Assembly (NCBI RefSeq): GCF_003987595.1
Contig: NZ_NGJZ01000001.1
Span: 248,001 to 312,000 of the forward strand
DNA: 64,000 nt
Reading direction: 5' to 3'
Origin: Vagococcus entomophilus
GTDB taxonomy: Bacteria; Bacillota; Bacilli; Lactobacillales; Vagococcaceae
Below the pieces are notes generated by a model. The model had not been told where the DNA came from, ran no database searches, and was given only the letters and a program-made list of their open reading frames with translations. This document shows positions 9,308 to 18,328 of this stretch, one piece after another (positions within the stretch are counted from its first letter, which is position 1; every line of letters begins with the position of its first letter). Both the position numbers and the translations under genes were made by a program.

Positions 9308-9733
9308 ATGACACAAATCAAAGTATTTATTCAAAAACATTATGAAGTATTCGCCTATCTTTTCTTTGGTGGTTTAACATTTGTAGTGAACTTTGTTGTT
9401 TTTTTTCTTTTTACAAAGCAGCTAAATATAGGCGTTTATAGTAGTAATCTAGTAGCCTGGTTTTTTTCAGTACTTTTTGCTTTTTTCACAAATAAGTATT
9501 TTGTATTTATGACAAAACAGACAACCTTTGGAGAATTTTTTAAAGAAATGTTATTGTTTTTCTGGTATCGAGTTGTCTCTTTAATCATGGATATGTTTTT
9601 GATGTACCTGTTCATTTCACTACTAAACTTAAACTCAATGGTTGCAAAAGTAATCGTTCAAGTAGTAGTAATTCTTTTAAATTATTTCTTTAGTAAATGG
9701 TTTATTTTCAATAAAAAAGAGTCTTCCCACTAG
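9308..9733 (+). CDS. GtcA-like family flippase
   Basis: This 141-residue protein has four membrane helices, and the conserved start FAYLFFGGLTFVVNFVVFF is typical of the GtcA/GtrA family (PF04138). These small proteins are thought to flip undecaprenyl-phosphate sugars so that extracytoplasmic glycosyltransferases can use them. With the CsbB-like GT2 (7205) and YfhO (4437) it forms a complete decoration system. The coding end runs through the downstream terminator hairpin. The ribosome site is weak, suggesting coupling to tagO translation. Confidence 0.9.
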   Translation: MTQIKVFIQKHYEVFAYLFFGGLTFVVNFVVFFLFTKQLNIGVYSSNLVAWFFSVLFAFFTNKYFVFMTKQTTFGEFFKEMLLFFWYRVVSLIMDMFLMYLFISLLNLNSMVAKVIVQVVVILLNYFFSKWFIFNKKESSH

Positions 9734-9748
9734 TGGAGGGCTCTTTTT
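9719..9748 (+). terminator. Terminator at the end of the GtcA-like gene
   Basis: A 9-bp stem including three G-T pairs (GAGTCTTCC with GGAGGGCTC), a 7-base loop, then TTTTT. The stop codon of the gene lies in the loop. Confidence 0.75.
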
Positions 9749-9750
9749 AA

Positions 9751-9759
9751 TGATAAAAT
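9751..9759 (+). promoter_or_regulatory. Extended -10 promoter element
   Basis: TGATAAAAT directly after the terminator and before the next glycosyltransferase gene. No good -35 box is seen, as is common for extended -10 promoters. Confidence 0.4.
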
Positions 9760-9793
9760 AGAAAAGACTTCTATCAGAAAGGTCCAGTGAGTA

Positions 9794-10573
9794 ATGAAGA
9801 CTGAAACACAACCAATTATCATTAGTATTGTCACACATGATAGCAAAGAAATCTTTCGTGTGTTGGACCATTTACAGCAGGAATTAGCAGATACTGAACA
9901 ATTTAAGATTATCATTCATGATAATGCTTCAACGGAAGAATACCAACAAAAATTGCGTACGTATGAATCTTTTGTCACGCTTATTTTTTCACCAGAAAAT
10001 GCGGGCTTTGGACATGGACATAACCAAGTGTTGCTTCATTCCTCTGCTAAATACGGGATTATATTTAATCCGGATATTTTAGTGAAAAGAGAGGTACTAG
10101 AATCGGTAGTTCAATTACTTCAAACAGATGTCTCTTTAGCAGCTGTTTCGCCCAAAGTTTTAAATGAAGACGGTACAACTCAGCATTTGGTGAGAAAAAG
10201 AGTGACTGTTTGGGATTACTTTTTACGATTTTGTCCGATAAAATTTGATAAAAAAAGATTAGCCAGGTACGAATGTCATGATTTACCCGATGACAGAAAT
10301 ACAATTATTCGTATGGGATCGGGTTGCTTTTTGACCGTCGATATTGAAAAGTTTAAAGAAGTTGGGGGCTTTGATGAGCGATTCTTTATGTATTTTGAAG
10401 ATAACGATCTTTGTCTACGCTTTGAAGAACGAGGATACAGCATTTTATACACACCTTTCTTAACGGTTACACATATGTACGAGAAAGCAGCACATAAAAG
10501 TTTGAAAATGTTTTTTGTATTTATGCGTTCTTTGGCGCAATTTTTTAATAAATGGGGGTGGAAGTGGTTTTGA
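9794..10573 (+). CDS. GT2 family glycosyltransferase (rhamnosyltransferase-like, EpaB position)
   Basis: This 259-residue GT2 enzyme has IISIVTHDS at the N-terminus, HDNAST, the NAGFGHGHN segment and a NPDI metal-binding motif (about residue 94). The acceptor-side motif GGFDERFFMYFEDNDLCLR is typical of rhamnosyltransferases that build rhamnan backbones. There is no membrane segment. It follows tagO and GtcA as epaB follows epaA in enterococci, so it probably adds an early sugar to the GlcNAc-lipid primer. The exact sugar is not proven. The next gene overlaps its stop codon. Confidence 0.9.
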   Translation: MKTETQPIIISIVTHDSKEIFRVLDHLQQELADTEQFKIIIHDNASTEEYQQKLRTYESFVTLIFSPENAGFGHGHNQVLLHSSAKYGIIFNPDILVKREVLESVVQLLQTDVSLAAVSPKVLNEDGTTQHLVRKRVTVWDYFLRFCPIKFDKKRLARYECHDLPDDRNTIIRMGSGCFLTVDIEKFKEVGGFDERFFMYFEDNDLCLRFEERGYSILYTPFLTVTHMYEKAAHKSLKMFFVFMRSLAQFFNKWGWKWF

Positions 10574-11292
10574 CGAAGCGCATTTCTGTATGCATGGCAA
10601 CATACAATGGAGAAGACTATGTTGATCAACAAATTAAAAGTATTTTACCTCAGCTTTCAAAAGGAGACGAGCTCATTATTTCAGATGATGGATCAAGTGA
10701 TGCAACACTCCGCATTATCAAAAGAATCCAGCAAGTAGAGCCTGGAATAAAACTAATAAAAAATGTTGGAAGTGGGGTCATTCAAAACTTCGAAACAGCG
10801 ATCAAATATGCACAAAATGAATTGATTTTTTTAGCCGATCAAGACGACATTTGGCATCCAGAAAAAGTGGAAATCATGAAAAATTATTTTGAAGACTATC
10901 CTGACAAGCAAGTGCTGATGTCTGACTTAATTGTAATGGATGCTTCGGGAAATGAAATCATGCCTTCGTATTATCAATTCAGGAAGTGCAAAACAGGATT
11001 TTTGAAAAACTTATTTCGAAGTTCTTATATAGGTTGTGCCATGGTTTTTCGTTCGGAATTTAAAAAGGAAATACTTCCAATTCCTAAAACTGTACCAATG
11101 CATGACATGTGGATTGGGCTACTTGCCGATAAAAAACATCAAGTACTAATGATTCCCGAAAAGTTAGTTTTTTACAGAAGACATGAAAAGAATGTTTCGG
11201 AGATCAAAACGAAAGCTAGCTTTTGGCAGCAGATAAAATGGCGTGTTACCATTACATATTTGTTAATAAAGCGAATGCATGTTAAATATTAA
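10570..11292 (+). CDS. GT2 family glycosyltransferase (EpaC/RgpB-like)
   Basis: This 240-residue protein starts ISVCMATYNGEDYVDQQI and has ISDDGSSD and the DQDDIW catalytic motif (about residue 92), as in streptococcal RgpB and enterococcal EpaC rhamnosyltransferases. The TTG at 10570 is taken as the start: it overlaps the TGA of the previous gene, and GGGGGTGGAAG lies just upstream, which is a translational coupling arrangement. An ATG at 10552 is an alternative. It is likely a cytoplasmic enzyme extending the lipid-linked rhamnose chain. Confidence 0.88.
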   Translation: MTKRISVCMATYNGEDYVDQQIKSILPQLSKGDELIISDDGSSDATLRIIKRIQQVEPGIKLIKNVGSGVIQNFETAIKYAQNELIFLADQDDIWHPEKVEIMKNYFEDYPDKQVLMSDLIVMDASGNEIMPSYYQFRKCKTGFLKNLFRSSYIGCAMVFRSEFKKEILPIPKTVPMHDMWIGLLADKKHQVLMIPEKLVFYRRHEKNVSEIKTKASFWQQIKWRVTITYLLIKRMHVKY

Positions 11293-11317
11293 AATCGGAT
11301 TAATTATCAAAAAAAAA

Positions 11318-11346
11318 ATGACAAAACCGGATTTAGATGAGATAAT
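11318..11346 (+). promoter_or_regulatory. Promoter of the rml genes
   Basis: ATGACA (11318-11323), a 17-base spacer and GATAAT (11341-11346), followed by a leader of about 45 bases to rmlA. A near-repeat of AAAAYCGGATT occurs at 11292 and 11324; its role is unknown. Confidence 0.5.
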
Positions 11347-11398
11347 AAAGTGAATGTTCTACTCTAAAAAACATACAAGATAAAGGAGCATGTTACAG

Positions 11399-12268
11399 AT
11401 GAAAGGAATAATCCTTGCTGGAGGAAGCGGTACACGCTTGTATCCATTGACAAAAGCAGTATCAAAACAATTAATGCCCATTTATGACAAACCGATGATT
11501 TATTACCCAATGTCTACTTTGATGTTAGCGGGAATAAAAGATATTTTAATCATTTCAACACCAACTGATACACCACGATTTGAGCAATTATTTGGCGACG
11601 GACACGAGCTTGGGATTCATATCGAATATAAAGTTCAAGAAAGCCCAGATGGACTTGCGCAAGCGTTTATTATTGGAGAAGAATTTATTGGAAATGATTC
11701 TGTTTGCCTCATATTAGGAGACAATATTTATTATGGTGGCGGTCTTTCTAAAATGCTACAACGTGCGGCCGTAAAAGAAAAAGGAGCGACTGTTTTTGGC
11801 TATCATGTCAATGATCCAGAACGTTTTGGCGTTGTTGATTTTGATGAAAATATGAAAGCTATGTCGATTGAAGAAAAACCTGAAAAACCAAAAAGTAATT
11901 ATGCTGTGACAGGTTTGTATTTTTATGACAATTCAGTTGTTGACATTGCTAAAAATATTGCTCCTTCACCAAGAGGAGAGCTTGAAATTACAGATGTGAA
12001 TAAAAAATATCTAGAACAAGGGAACTTAAGTGTTGAGCTATTAGGTCGAGGATATGCTTGGCTAGATACGGGCACACATGAGTCTTTACTAGAAGCAAGT
12101 ACATTCATTGAAACAATAGAAAAAAGACAAAACTTAAAAGTAGCTTGTTTAGAAGAAATTGCCTATCGTATGGGCTACATAAACAAAGAGCAATTGGTAA
12201 AACTTGCACAACCATTGAAAAAAAATGAATACGGAAAATATATTCTAAGATTGGCAGGCGAAAAATAA
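11399..12268 (+). CDS. rmlA: Glucose-1-phosphate thymidylyltransferase
   Basis: RmlA makes dTDP-glucose from dTTP and glucose-1-phosphate, the first step of dTDP-L-rhamnose synthesis. The 289-residue protein has the nucleotide-binding [11 protein letters not shown] loop, [15 protein letters not shown] and the LGDNIYYG metal-binding Asp. The ATG at 11399 has AAAGGAG at the right distance; the frame extending to TTG 11390 is not needed. It opens an rmlA-rmlC-rmlB-rmlD series, and its TAA overlaps the ATG of rmlC by one base. Confidence 0.97.
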   Translation: MKGIILAGGSGTRLYPLTKAVSKQLMPIYDKPMIYYPMSTLMLAGIKDILIISTPTDTPRFEQLFGDGHELGIHIEYKVQESPDGLAQAFIIGEEFIGNDSVCLILGDNIYYGGGLSKMLQRAAVKEKGATVFGYHVNDPERFGVVDFDENMKAMSIEEKPEKPKSNYAVTGLYFYDNSVVDIAKNIAPSPRGELEITDVNKKYLEQGNLSVELLGRGYAWLDTGTHESLLEASTFIETIEKRQNLKVACLEEIAYRMGYINKEQLVKLAQPLKKNEYGKYILRLAGEK

Positions 12269-12849
12269 TGGGAAAAATTAATGTGATCCCGACGAAACTA
12301 CAAGATGTAAAATTAATTGAGCCAGCTGTTTTCGGCGATCATCGCGGCTTTTTCATGGAAAGCTATTCAGATAAAGACTTTAAAGAGGCCGGCATTGATT
12401 TTAATTTTATTCAAGATAATCATTCCTTGTCACAAGAAGCAGGTGTTCTACGTGGTCTCCACTTTCAAAAGGGAAAATCAGCCCAAACGAAGTTAATTCG
12501 TGTGGTAACAGGTGCTGTTTTAGATGTGATTGTAGATATTCGTAAAGGTAGCCCAACATATGGTGAGTGGGAAGGGTACATTATTTCAGAACACAATCAT
12601 CGTCAATTACTTGTTCCACGTGGTTTTGCCCATGGATTTGTGACCTTGACCCCTAATGTGAACTTTTTGTATAAATGCGATAACGACTATGATGCTGCTG
12701 CGGATGGAGGAATTAGCTTTGATGATAAAGAGTTAGGAATTATCTGGCCGATTGATGTGAACAAAGCGATTACATCTGAAAAAGATAGTAAACATCCAAC
12801 TCTAAAAGAATTTGAAGCGGAAAATCCATTTGTATATGGTGAAATTTAA
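12268..12849 (+). CDS. rmlC: dTDP-4-dehydrorhamnose 3,5-epimerase
   Basis: This 193-residue cupin enzyme performs the double epimerisation of dTDP-4-keto-6-deoxyglucose. The catalytic His lies in LRGLHFQ (about residue 67) and a conserved pattern VPRGFAHGF follows at about residue 114. It is coupled to rmlA through a TAATG overlap. The third step enzyme rmlB comes next, the order seen in enterococcal epaE-H. Confidence 0.96.
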   Translation: MGKINVIPTKLQDVKLIEPAVFGDHRGFFMESYSDKDFKEAGIDFNFIQDNHSLSQEAGVLRGLHFQKGKSAQTKLIRVVTGAVLDVIVDIRKGSPTYGEWEGYIISEHNHRQLLVPRGFAHGFVTLTPNVNFLYKCDNDYDAAADGGISFDDKELGIIWPIDVNKAITSEKDSKHPTLKEFEAENPFVYGEI

Positions 12850-12853
12850 GTAG

Positions 12854-13903
<1,050 letters not shown>

Positions 13904-13924
13904 ACAGCGCGTATTATAAAAACG

Positions 13925-13951
13925 AAAGGCAAGTGTAGGCTTGCCTTTTTT
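13925..13951 (+). terminator. Terminator or attenuator between rmlB and rmlD
   Basis: A 9-bp perfect stem (AAAGGCAAG with CTTGCCTTT), a 6-base loop and a T-tract. It sits inside an otherwise co-directional pathway operon, immediately before the rmlD ribosome site AGGAGG. Partial readthrough is likely because no promoter is obvious between it and rmlD. Confidence 0.75.
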
Positions 13952-13967
13952 CAGGAGGATAAACAAA

Positions 13968-14798
13968 ATGATTTTAATTACAGGTGCAAGCGGACAACTG
14001 GGAACAGAATTAAGACACTTATTAGATGAAAAAGGTATTCGTTATAATGCAACAGATACAAACGAATTAGACATTACAAATGAAGAAAAAGTGACTCAAT
14101 ATTTTCAAGAAAACAAGCCAACGCTTGTTTTCCACTGTGCAGCTTATACAGCGGTTGATAAGGCGGAAGATGAGGGCAAAGAGCTTAATCAGTTAGTAAA
14201 TGTTGAGGGAACGAAAAATATTGCAAAAGCTTCAGAAAAATCTGGAGCAACGCTTGTTTATATTAGCACAGACTATGTATTTGACGGAACAAAAAAGGAC
14301 GGAGAATATACGACAGAAGATGTGGCAAATCCACAAAATGAATATGGACGTGCAAAATTTGAAGGTGAAGAAGCTGTGCGAAACTTTGCTTCAAATTATT
14401 ATATTATTCGGACTTCATGGGTTTTTGGTCAATATGGACATAACTTTGTGTTTACTATGCAAAAATTAGCCGAAACACATCCTAAATTGACTGTAGTAGA
14501 TGACCAATTTGGGCGTCCAACTTGGACCAGAAATCTTGCGGAGTTCATGCTTTTTGTAACGGATAAAAAAGCTGAGTATGGAACGTATCATTTCTCAAAC
14601 GATGAAAGTTGTACATGGTATGATTTTGCAACTGAAATTTTGAAAGATGTTGATGTCGAGGTAACTCCTGTGGACTCTTCTAAGTTTCCGCAAAAAGCCA
14701 AACGTCCTCAGTATTCTGTATTAGATTTGAGTAAAGCTAAAGCGTTAGGATTTACTATTCCTACTTGGAAAGAAGCATTAGCTGGAATGTTAGAATAA
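13968..14798 (+). CDS. rmlD: dTDP-4-dehydrorhamnose reductase
   Basis: RmlD completes dTDP-L-rhamnose by NAD(P)H-dependent reduction. The 276-residue SDR protein has GASGQLGTEL, STDYVFDG and the YGRAKFEGE catalytic Tyr-Lys motif. The start is the ATG at 13968, with AGGAGG 9 bases upstream; a longer frame from 13941 runs through the hairpin and is rejected. All four rhamnose genes are thus present, so the polymer made here contains rhamnose. Confidence 0.96.
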   Translation: MILITGASGQLGTELRHLLDEKGIRYNATDTNELDITNEEKVTQYFQENKPTLVFHCAAYTAVDKAEDEGKELNQLVNVEGTKNIAKASEKSGATLVYISTDYVFDGTKKDGEYTTEDVANPQNEYGRAKFEGEEAVRNFASNYYIIRTSWVFGQYGHNFVFTMQKLAETHPKLTVVDDQFGRPTWTRNLAEFMLFVTDKKAEYGTYHFSNDESCTWYDFATEILKDVDVEVTPVDSSKFPQKAKRPQYSVLDLSKAKALGFTIPTWKEALAGMLE

Positions 14799-14835
14799 TA
14801 AATGGAAAGAAGTTAGGAGTAAAGAGGTGTTGGGT

Positions 14836-15558
14836 ATGAAAGTGTTAGTAATTATTCCTGCATATAATGAGGAAGAGAATATAGCAAAAACAGTCAAAGA
14901 TTTAGAAGCGTTTAAAGATAAAAAAGAGAATCCTTATACGATTGATTACGTTGTAGTTAATGATGGATCAACGGATGGTACAAGAAAAGTTTTACAGGAA
15001 AATAATATCAATTCGATAAACCTCATACAAAACTTAGGTATAGGAGGAGCTGTCCAAACTGGATATCGATACGCATTGGAGCATGACTATGATGTTGCCA
15101 TCCAGTTTGATGGCGATGGGCAGCATGATGCTGCATATATTCCAACTATAGTTGACCCCATTAAAAATGGTGAATGCGATTTTGTAATCGGGTCAAGGTT
15201 TGTAAAAAAAGGAGTATCAACGTTTCAGTCATCAGCTGCAAGACGAACTGGAATTCAAATCATTTCTTTCTTTATTAAATGTGTAAGTGGAAAAAAAATA
15301 TATGATGTGACATCTGGATTTAGAGCAGCAAATAAAAAAGTTATTGCAGAATTTTGTCATAGATATCCAGTTGATTTTCCAGAGCCAGAATCGATTGTTC
15401 ATTTGCTGAAAAAAAAATATAATATCTCTGAAAAACCAGTAAATATGAGAGAAAGAGAATGTGGAGAGTCCTCTATCCGTGCTTTTAAATCGGTCAAATA
15501 CATGTTTTTAGTCAGCCTTGCAGTAATTGTTTCTGGGTTTATGAAGGAGGAAGATTAG
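14836..15558 (+). CDS. DPM1-like GT2 family glycosyltransferase
   Basis: This 240-residue protein has VIIPAYNEEENI, VNDGSTDGT and QFDGDGQHD (catalytic metal site, about residues 94-102), close to dolichol/polyprenyl-phosphate mannose synthase-type GT2s. Unlike the enzymes at 7205 and 20500 it lacks two C-terminal membrane helices and has only a short hydrophobic end. It is immediately followed by a DUF2304 gene and a 4-helix small transporter-like gene, a common trio in surface polysaccharide loci. The enzyme probably makes an undecaprenyl-phosphate sugar. A GTG at 14827 is an alternative start. Confidence 0.88.
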   Translation: MKVLVIIPAYNEEENIAKTVKDLEAFKDKKENPYTIDYVVVNDGSTDGTRKVLQENNINSINLIQNLGIGGAVQTGYRYALEHDYDVAIQFDGDGQHDAAYIPTIVDPIKNGECDFVIGSRFVKKGVSTFQSSAARRTGIQIISFFIKCVSGKKIYDVTSGFRAANKKVIAEFCHRYPVDFPEPESIVHLLKKKYNISEKPVNMRERECGESSIRAFKSVKYMFLVSLAVIVSGFMKEED

Positions 15559-15559
15559 T

Positions 15560-15904
15560 TTGTCCAGTATTTTGCGCATAGAATTGTTAGTAGTAGCTTT
15601 ATTGGGATTATTTTTTGTTGTCCGTTCTATTAATAAAAACCGATTTTCTCTAAAAAATTCTCTAGGATGGTTCTTTTTAACATGTGGGATGGTTCTTTTT
15701 GCGTTGTTTCCAAAAATTCCCAATTGGTGTGCAACCAGCTTAGGTTTTGAAACAACTGCTAATTTTATTTATACTTGTGGGTTATTTTATTTACTATTTC
15801 ATACGATCTTAAGTAATATCATAACCTCTAGGCAAGAAGAACAAATAAAAGTTTTAGTCCAAGAAATTTCTATCATTAAATCAAAAGGTAAGGATGGCAA
15901 ATAA
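15560..15904 (+). CDS. DUF2304 family small membrane protein
   Basis: This 114-residue protein has an N-terminal membrane helix, the conserved FSLKNSLGWFF segment and a second hydrophobic region, then a charged, probably coiled tail. This matches DUF2304 proteins, which sit next to DPM1-like GT2 genes and are thought to anchor or assist them. The start is a TTG, with GGAGGA at the right distance and only one base after the previous stop. The next gene overlaps its end by 11 bases. No direct biochemical function is known. Confidence 0.82.
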   Translation: MSSILRIELLVVALLGLFFVVRSINKNRFSLKNSLGWFFLTCGMVLFALFPKIPNWCATSLGFETTANFIYTCGLFYLLFHTILSNIITSRQEEQIKVLVQEISIIKSKGKDGK

Positions 15905-16241
15905 AATGATTTTATTTATTATTTATGTGGTATTGTCCTCTTTGGGACTAATCTTGTTCAAGATGGGATCGAAAAGTTTGAGCATTCTTTTTCAAGGACA
16001 CCTTTTTACGGCATCATTGTCATTAACGATGATTGCAGGTATCATTTGTTATCTAGTCAGTTTTCTTTTATGGTTAGTTATAGTTAATAAAAGTCAATTA
16101 AGTTATATATATCCGATGTCAATTGCTTTTATAAACATAGCTATTCTTTTAGGATCGCATTTTTTCCTTGGAGAACCGATTAGTATTAGAGGGGTAATAG
16201 GTATAATAGTGATTATTGTTGGCATAATCATTATGAAATAA
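15894..16241 (+). CDS. EamA/SMR-like four-helix membrane protein, putative lipid-sugar flippase
   Basis: This 115-residue protein is almost entirely four membrane helices. LSYIYPMSIAF and FLGEPIS in the second half resemble half-size EamA/ArnE-ArnF and SMR proteins. In lipid A modification such proteins flip undecaprenyl-phosphate aminoarabinose. Here it lies between a DPM1-like GT2/DUF2304 pair and a large DUF2142 protein, so a flippase role in a sugar-decoration system is the best guess. An ATG at 15906 is an alternative start. Multidrug efflux is possible but not supported by context. Confidence 0.78.
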   Translation: MANKMILFIIYVVLSSLGLILFKMGSKSLSILFQGHLFTASLSLTMIAGIICYLVSFLLWLVIVNKSQLSYIYPMSIAFINIAILLGSHFFLGEPISIRGVIGIIVIIVGIIIMK

Positions 16242-16264
16242 GAAGCAATTGAGGGAGTATTGTA

Positions 16265-18214
16265 ATGAAAAAAACAAGAATACAACAAGAAGAAGGGCGA
16301 GAAAGAAAAATTAGTCGTAGTAAAAGTATCAAAGGGATCGCTATTTTATTTTTAGTGTCTATACTATTTTCATTAATTTTGGAAATAGGTTTTTTTAACT
16401 TTAGAAGCCTTATTAGTAAAAATTATTCATGTGTACCAACGCATGCTAAGCTAGTTGGTGTGAAATCTTTGGGAAATAATATGTACGAAGGAAAAGCAGG
16501 TGAGGGAGAAATCATTTATGTGTTCCCAAAAAAATATGTTAGCAATTTTAGCTTTCAGCCTGTAAATGTTAGCAAAGGTAGTGGCATGTTTTATTCTGTT
16601 ATGGTTAATGATAAAGAAAAGCTTACTGCTAATACGGTCAATGACGGTGTGCCAAGTAAATATTTTGGACTTGTCGAAAAGACAATTGTAATTAAAGAAA
16701 AAACTGCTGAAATTAAATTATCCATGAAAAATATAGAAAAACAAAAGTTTAGTGTGGGTATCGTAAAAGTAGAAAATAAATTTCAATTTAATCTTGTTCG
16801 CTTTTTGATTGTTGCAATTCTTGCTTTTTCTGTTTTAATTATTTTTTCTTTTAGAAAATTTGGTATTAAATTTGAACGATTGGTTTTATTATTCGCTATT
16901 TTATACGGGGGGATATTCTCGGTGATTACACCGCCCCATTACACTTGGGATGAATTTTCTCATTTTACAAAATCTTATAGCGTTGCAGCCGGGCATCTGA
17001 TACTGCACGATCAAGAAGAAATTAGTTATCCCAAGGATACTGATAAACTTGGATTTAATTCTGGCTTGGAATATCATAGTTATAAAGATTTTAAAGAAGT
17101 CAAAAATCATTATTTGGCTATGCCTTCCAACGATCAGACCCCTCAAAAAAAATCAACGAGTGCGTTACTAAATTTATTTATTCCCTATATTTTTAGCGGA
17201 ATTGGCGTAAAAATAGCTTTAACTTTACATCTTCCTGTAATTTTTATGTTATGGCTAGGTAGGTTTATGAATGTTTTGTTTTATGCGTTTATGCTTTACT
17301 TCTCAATAAAGAAAATACCTTTTGGCAAGAGGGCGATGGCATTCTACGGTCTACTGCCAATTAATTTATTTATTGCGGCATCTTTATCATGTGACTTTAT
17401 GGCGATGAGCTGTGTTTTTTATGCGATTGCTTATTTAATGGATATAAAGTGTAGAAATAAGGAAATGACTGTTAAAAAATATCTAGTATTAGCTTTATTA
17501 TTGAGCTGTGTAACGATTGCAAAAGTAACTTATGCGCCAGTATTCTTACTAATGTTTATGCTTGGGAAAAAACATTTTTCTTCGACAAAAAAATACGTGA
17601 GCTATGTGGCGGCTATTTTCATCACAGGAGGAATTGTTGCAATTGGTACATACTATTATAGTAGTGTATTTGGGTTAGTTCAGTGGAGTATTCCAAATGT
17701 AGACTCCGCGAAACAGGTAAGTGGAATTATTAGTCATCCTTTAGCTTATTTGAAAATGATCTATGTTTACATGTCAACTAGAGTTTTTGACTATGGACAA
17801 AACATGTTTGGCTTTTTTGCTTATTTTTCTGGTATTCCACAACTTTTCAGTGCGGTAATAATGTTTATATTTATCTATCTTGGCTTTCTTGATTCTAATG
17901 AAGAACAAGATAGTCTAAAACCTAATTTTATGATACAGGATAAGGTTTTAATTATTTTTCAATTTTTAGGCTCTCTTGTGTTGTCTTTAACTGCGTTATA
18001 TATGACTTTTACACCAGTTGGTGCACAAGTGGTTGCTGGATTTCAAGGCAGATATATCTTGCCCATTTTCTTTCCAATGATTTATTTATTAAATTCGCCC
18101 AAAATTAAAAGTGACATTAAAGTAAAAACTTTAGAACGTGTGGCACTAAGTGGCGTGATTTTAGTTTTTATTGCAGTGTTTTACACAATCATAGTAAATC
18201 ATTATTACTCATAA
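16265..18214 (+). CDS. DUF2142 family membrane protein, putative GT-C glycosyltransferase
   Basis: This 649-residue protein has one N-terminal membrane helix, an extracellular domain of about 140 residues, then ten or so membrane helices. The motif PPHYTWDEFSHF at about residue 220 is the DUF2142 hallmark and resembles the acidic first-loop motif of GT-C enzymes that use lipid-linked sugar donors. It ends the GT2/DUF2304/small-transporter series and a strong terminator follows. It probably transfers the sugar made by the GT2 at 14836 to the exported polymer. The target is unknown. Confidence 0.82.
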   Translation: MKKTRIQQEEGRERKISRSKSIKGIAILFLVSILFSLILEIGFFNFRSLISKNYSCVPTHAKLVGVKSLGNNMYEGKAGEGEIIYVFPKKYVSNFSFQPVNVSKGSGMFYSVMVNDKEKLTANTVNDGVPSKYFGLVEKTIVIKEKTAEIKLSMKNIEKQKFSVGIVKVENKFQFNLVRFLIVAILAFSVLIIFSFRKFGIKFERLVLLFAILYGGIFSVITPPHYTWDEFSHFTKSYSVAAGHLILHDQEEISYPKDTDKLGFNSGLEYHSYKDFKEVKNHYLAMPSNDQTPQKKSTSALLNLFIPYIFSGIGVKIALTLHLPVIFMLWLGRFMNVLFYAFMLYFSIKKIPFGKRAMAFYGLLPINLFIAASLSCDFMAMSCVFYAIAYLMDIKCRNKEMTVKKYLVLALLLSCVTIAKVTYAPVFLLMFMLGKKHFSSTKKYVSYVAAIFITGGIVAIGTYYYSSVFGLVQWSIPNVDSAKQVSGIISHPLAYLKMIYVYMSTRVFDYGQNMFGFFAYFSGIPQLFSAVIMFIFIYLGFLDSNEEQDSLKPNFMIQDKVLIIFQFLGSLVLSLTALYMTFTPVGAQVVAGFQGRYILPIFFPMIYLLNSPKIKSDIKVKTLERVALSGVILVFIAVFYTIIVNHYYS

Positions 18215-18237
18215 AAAGTTTGAAAACTTTTAGTTTA

Positions 18238-18278
18238 GAAAAGCCTCTATACCAATCATTTGGTATAGAGGCTTTTTC
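18238..18278 (+). terminator. Strong terminator after DUF2142 gene
   Basis: A perfect 18-bp stem (GAAAAGCCTCTATACCAA and its complement) with a 4-base loop TCAT. The T-run lies in the right arm. It ends the first plus-strand polysaccharide operon before a convergent glycosyltransferase gene. Confidence 0.92.
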
Positions 18279-18328
18279 AAGTCAACATAAGCAAGTCTTT
18301 ATTTTGAAAAATCGGGTGACTATTTTGG

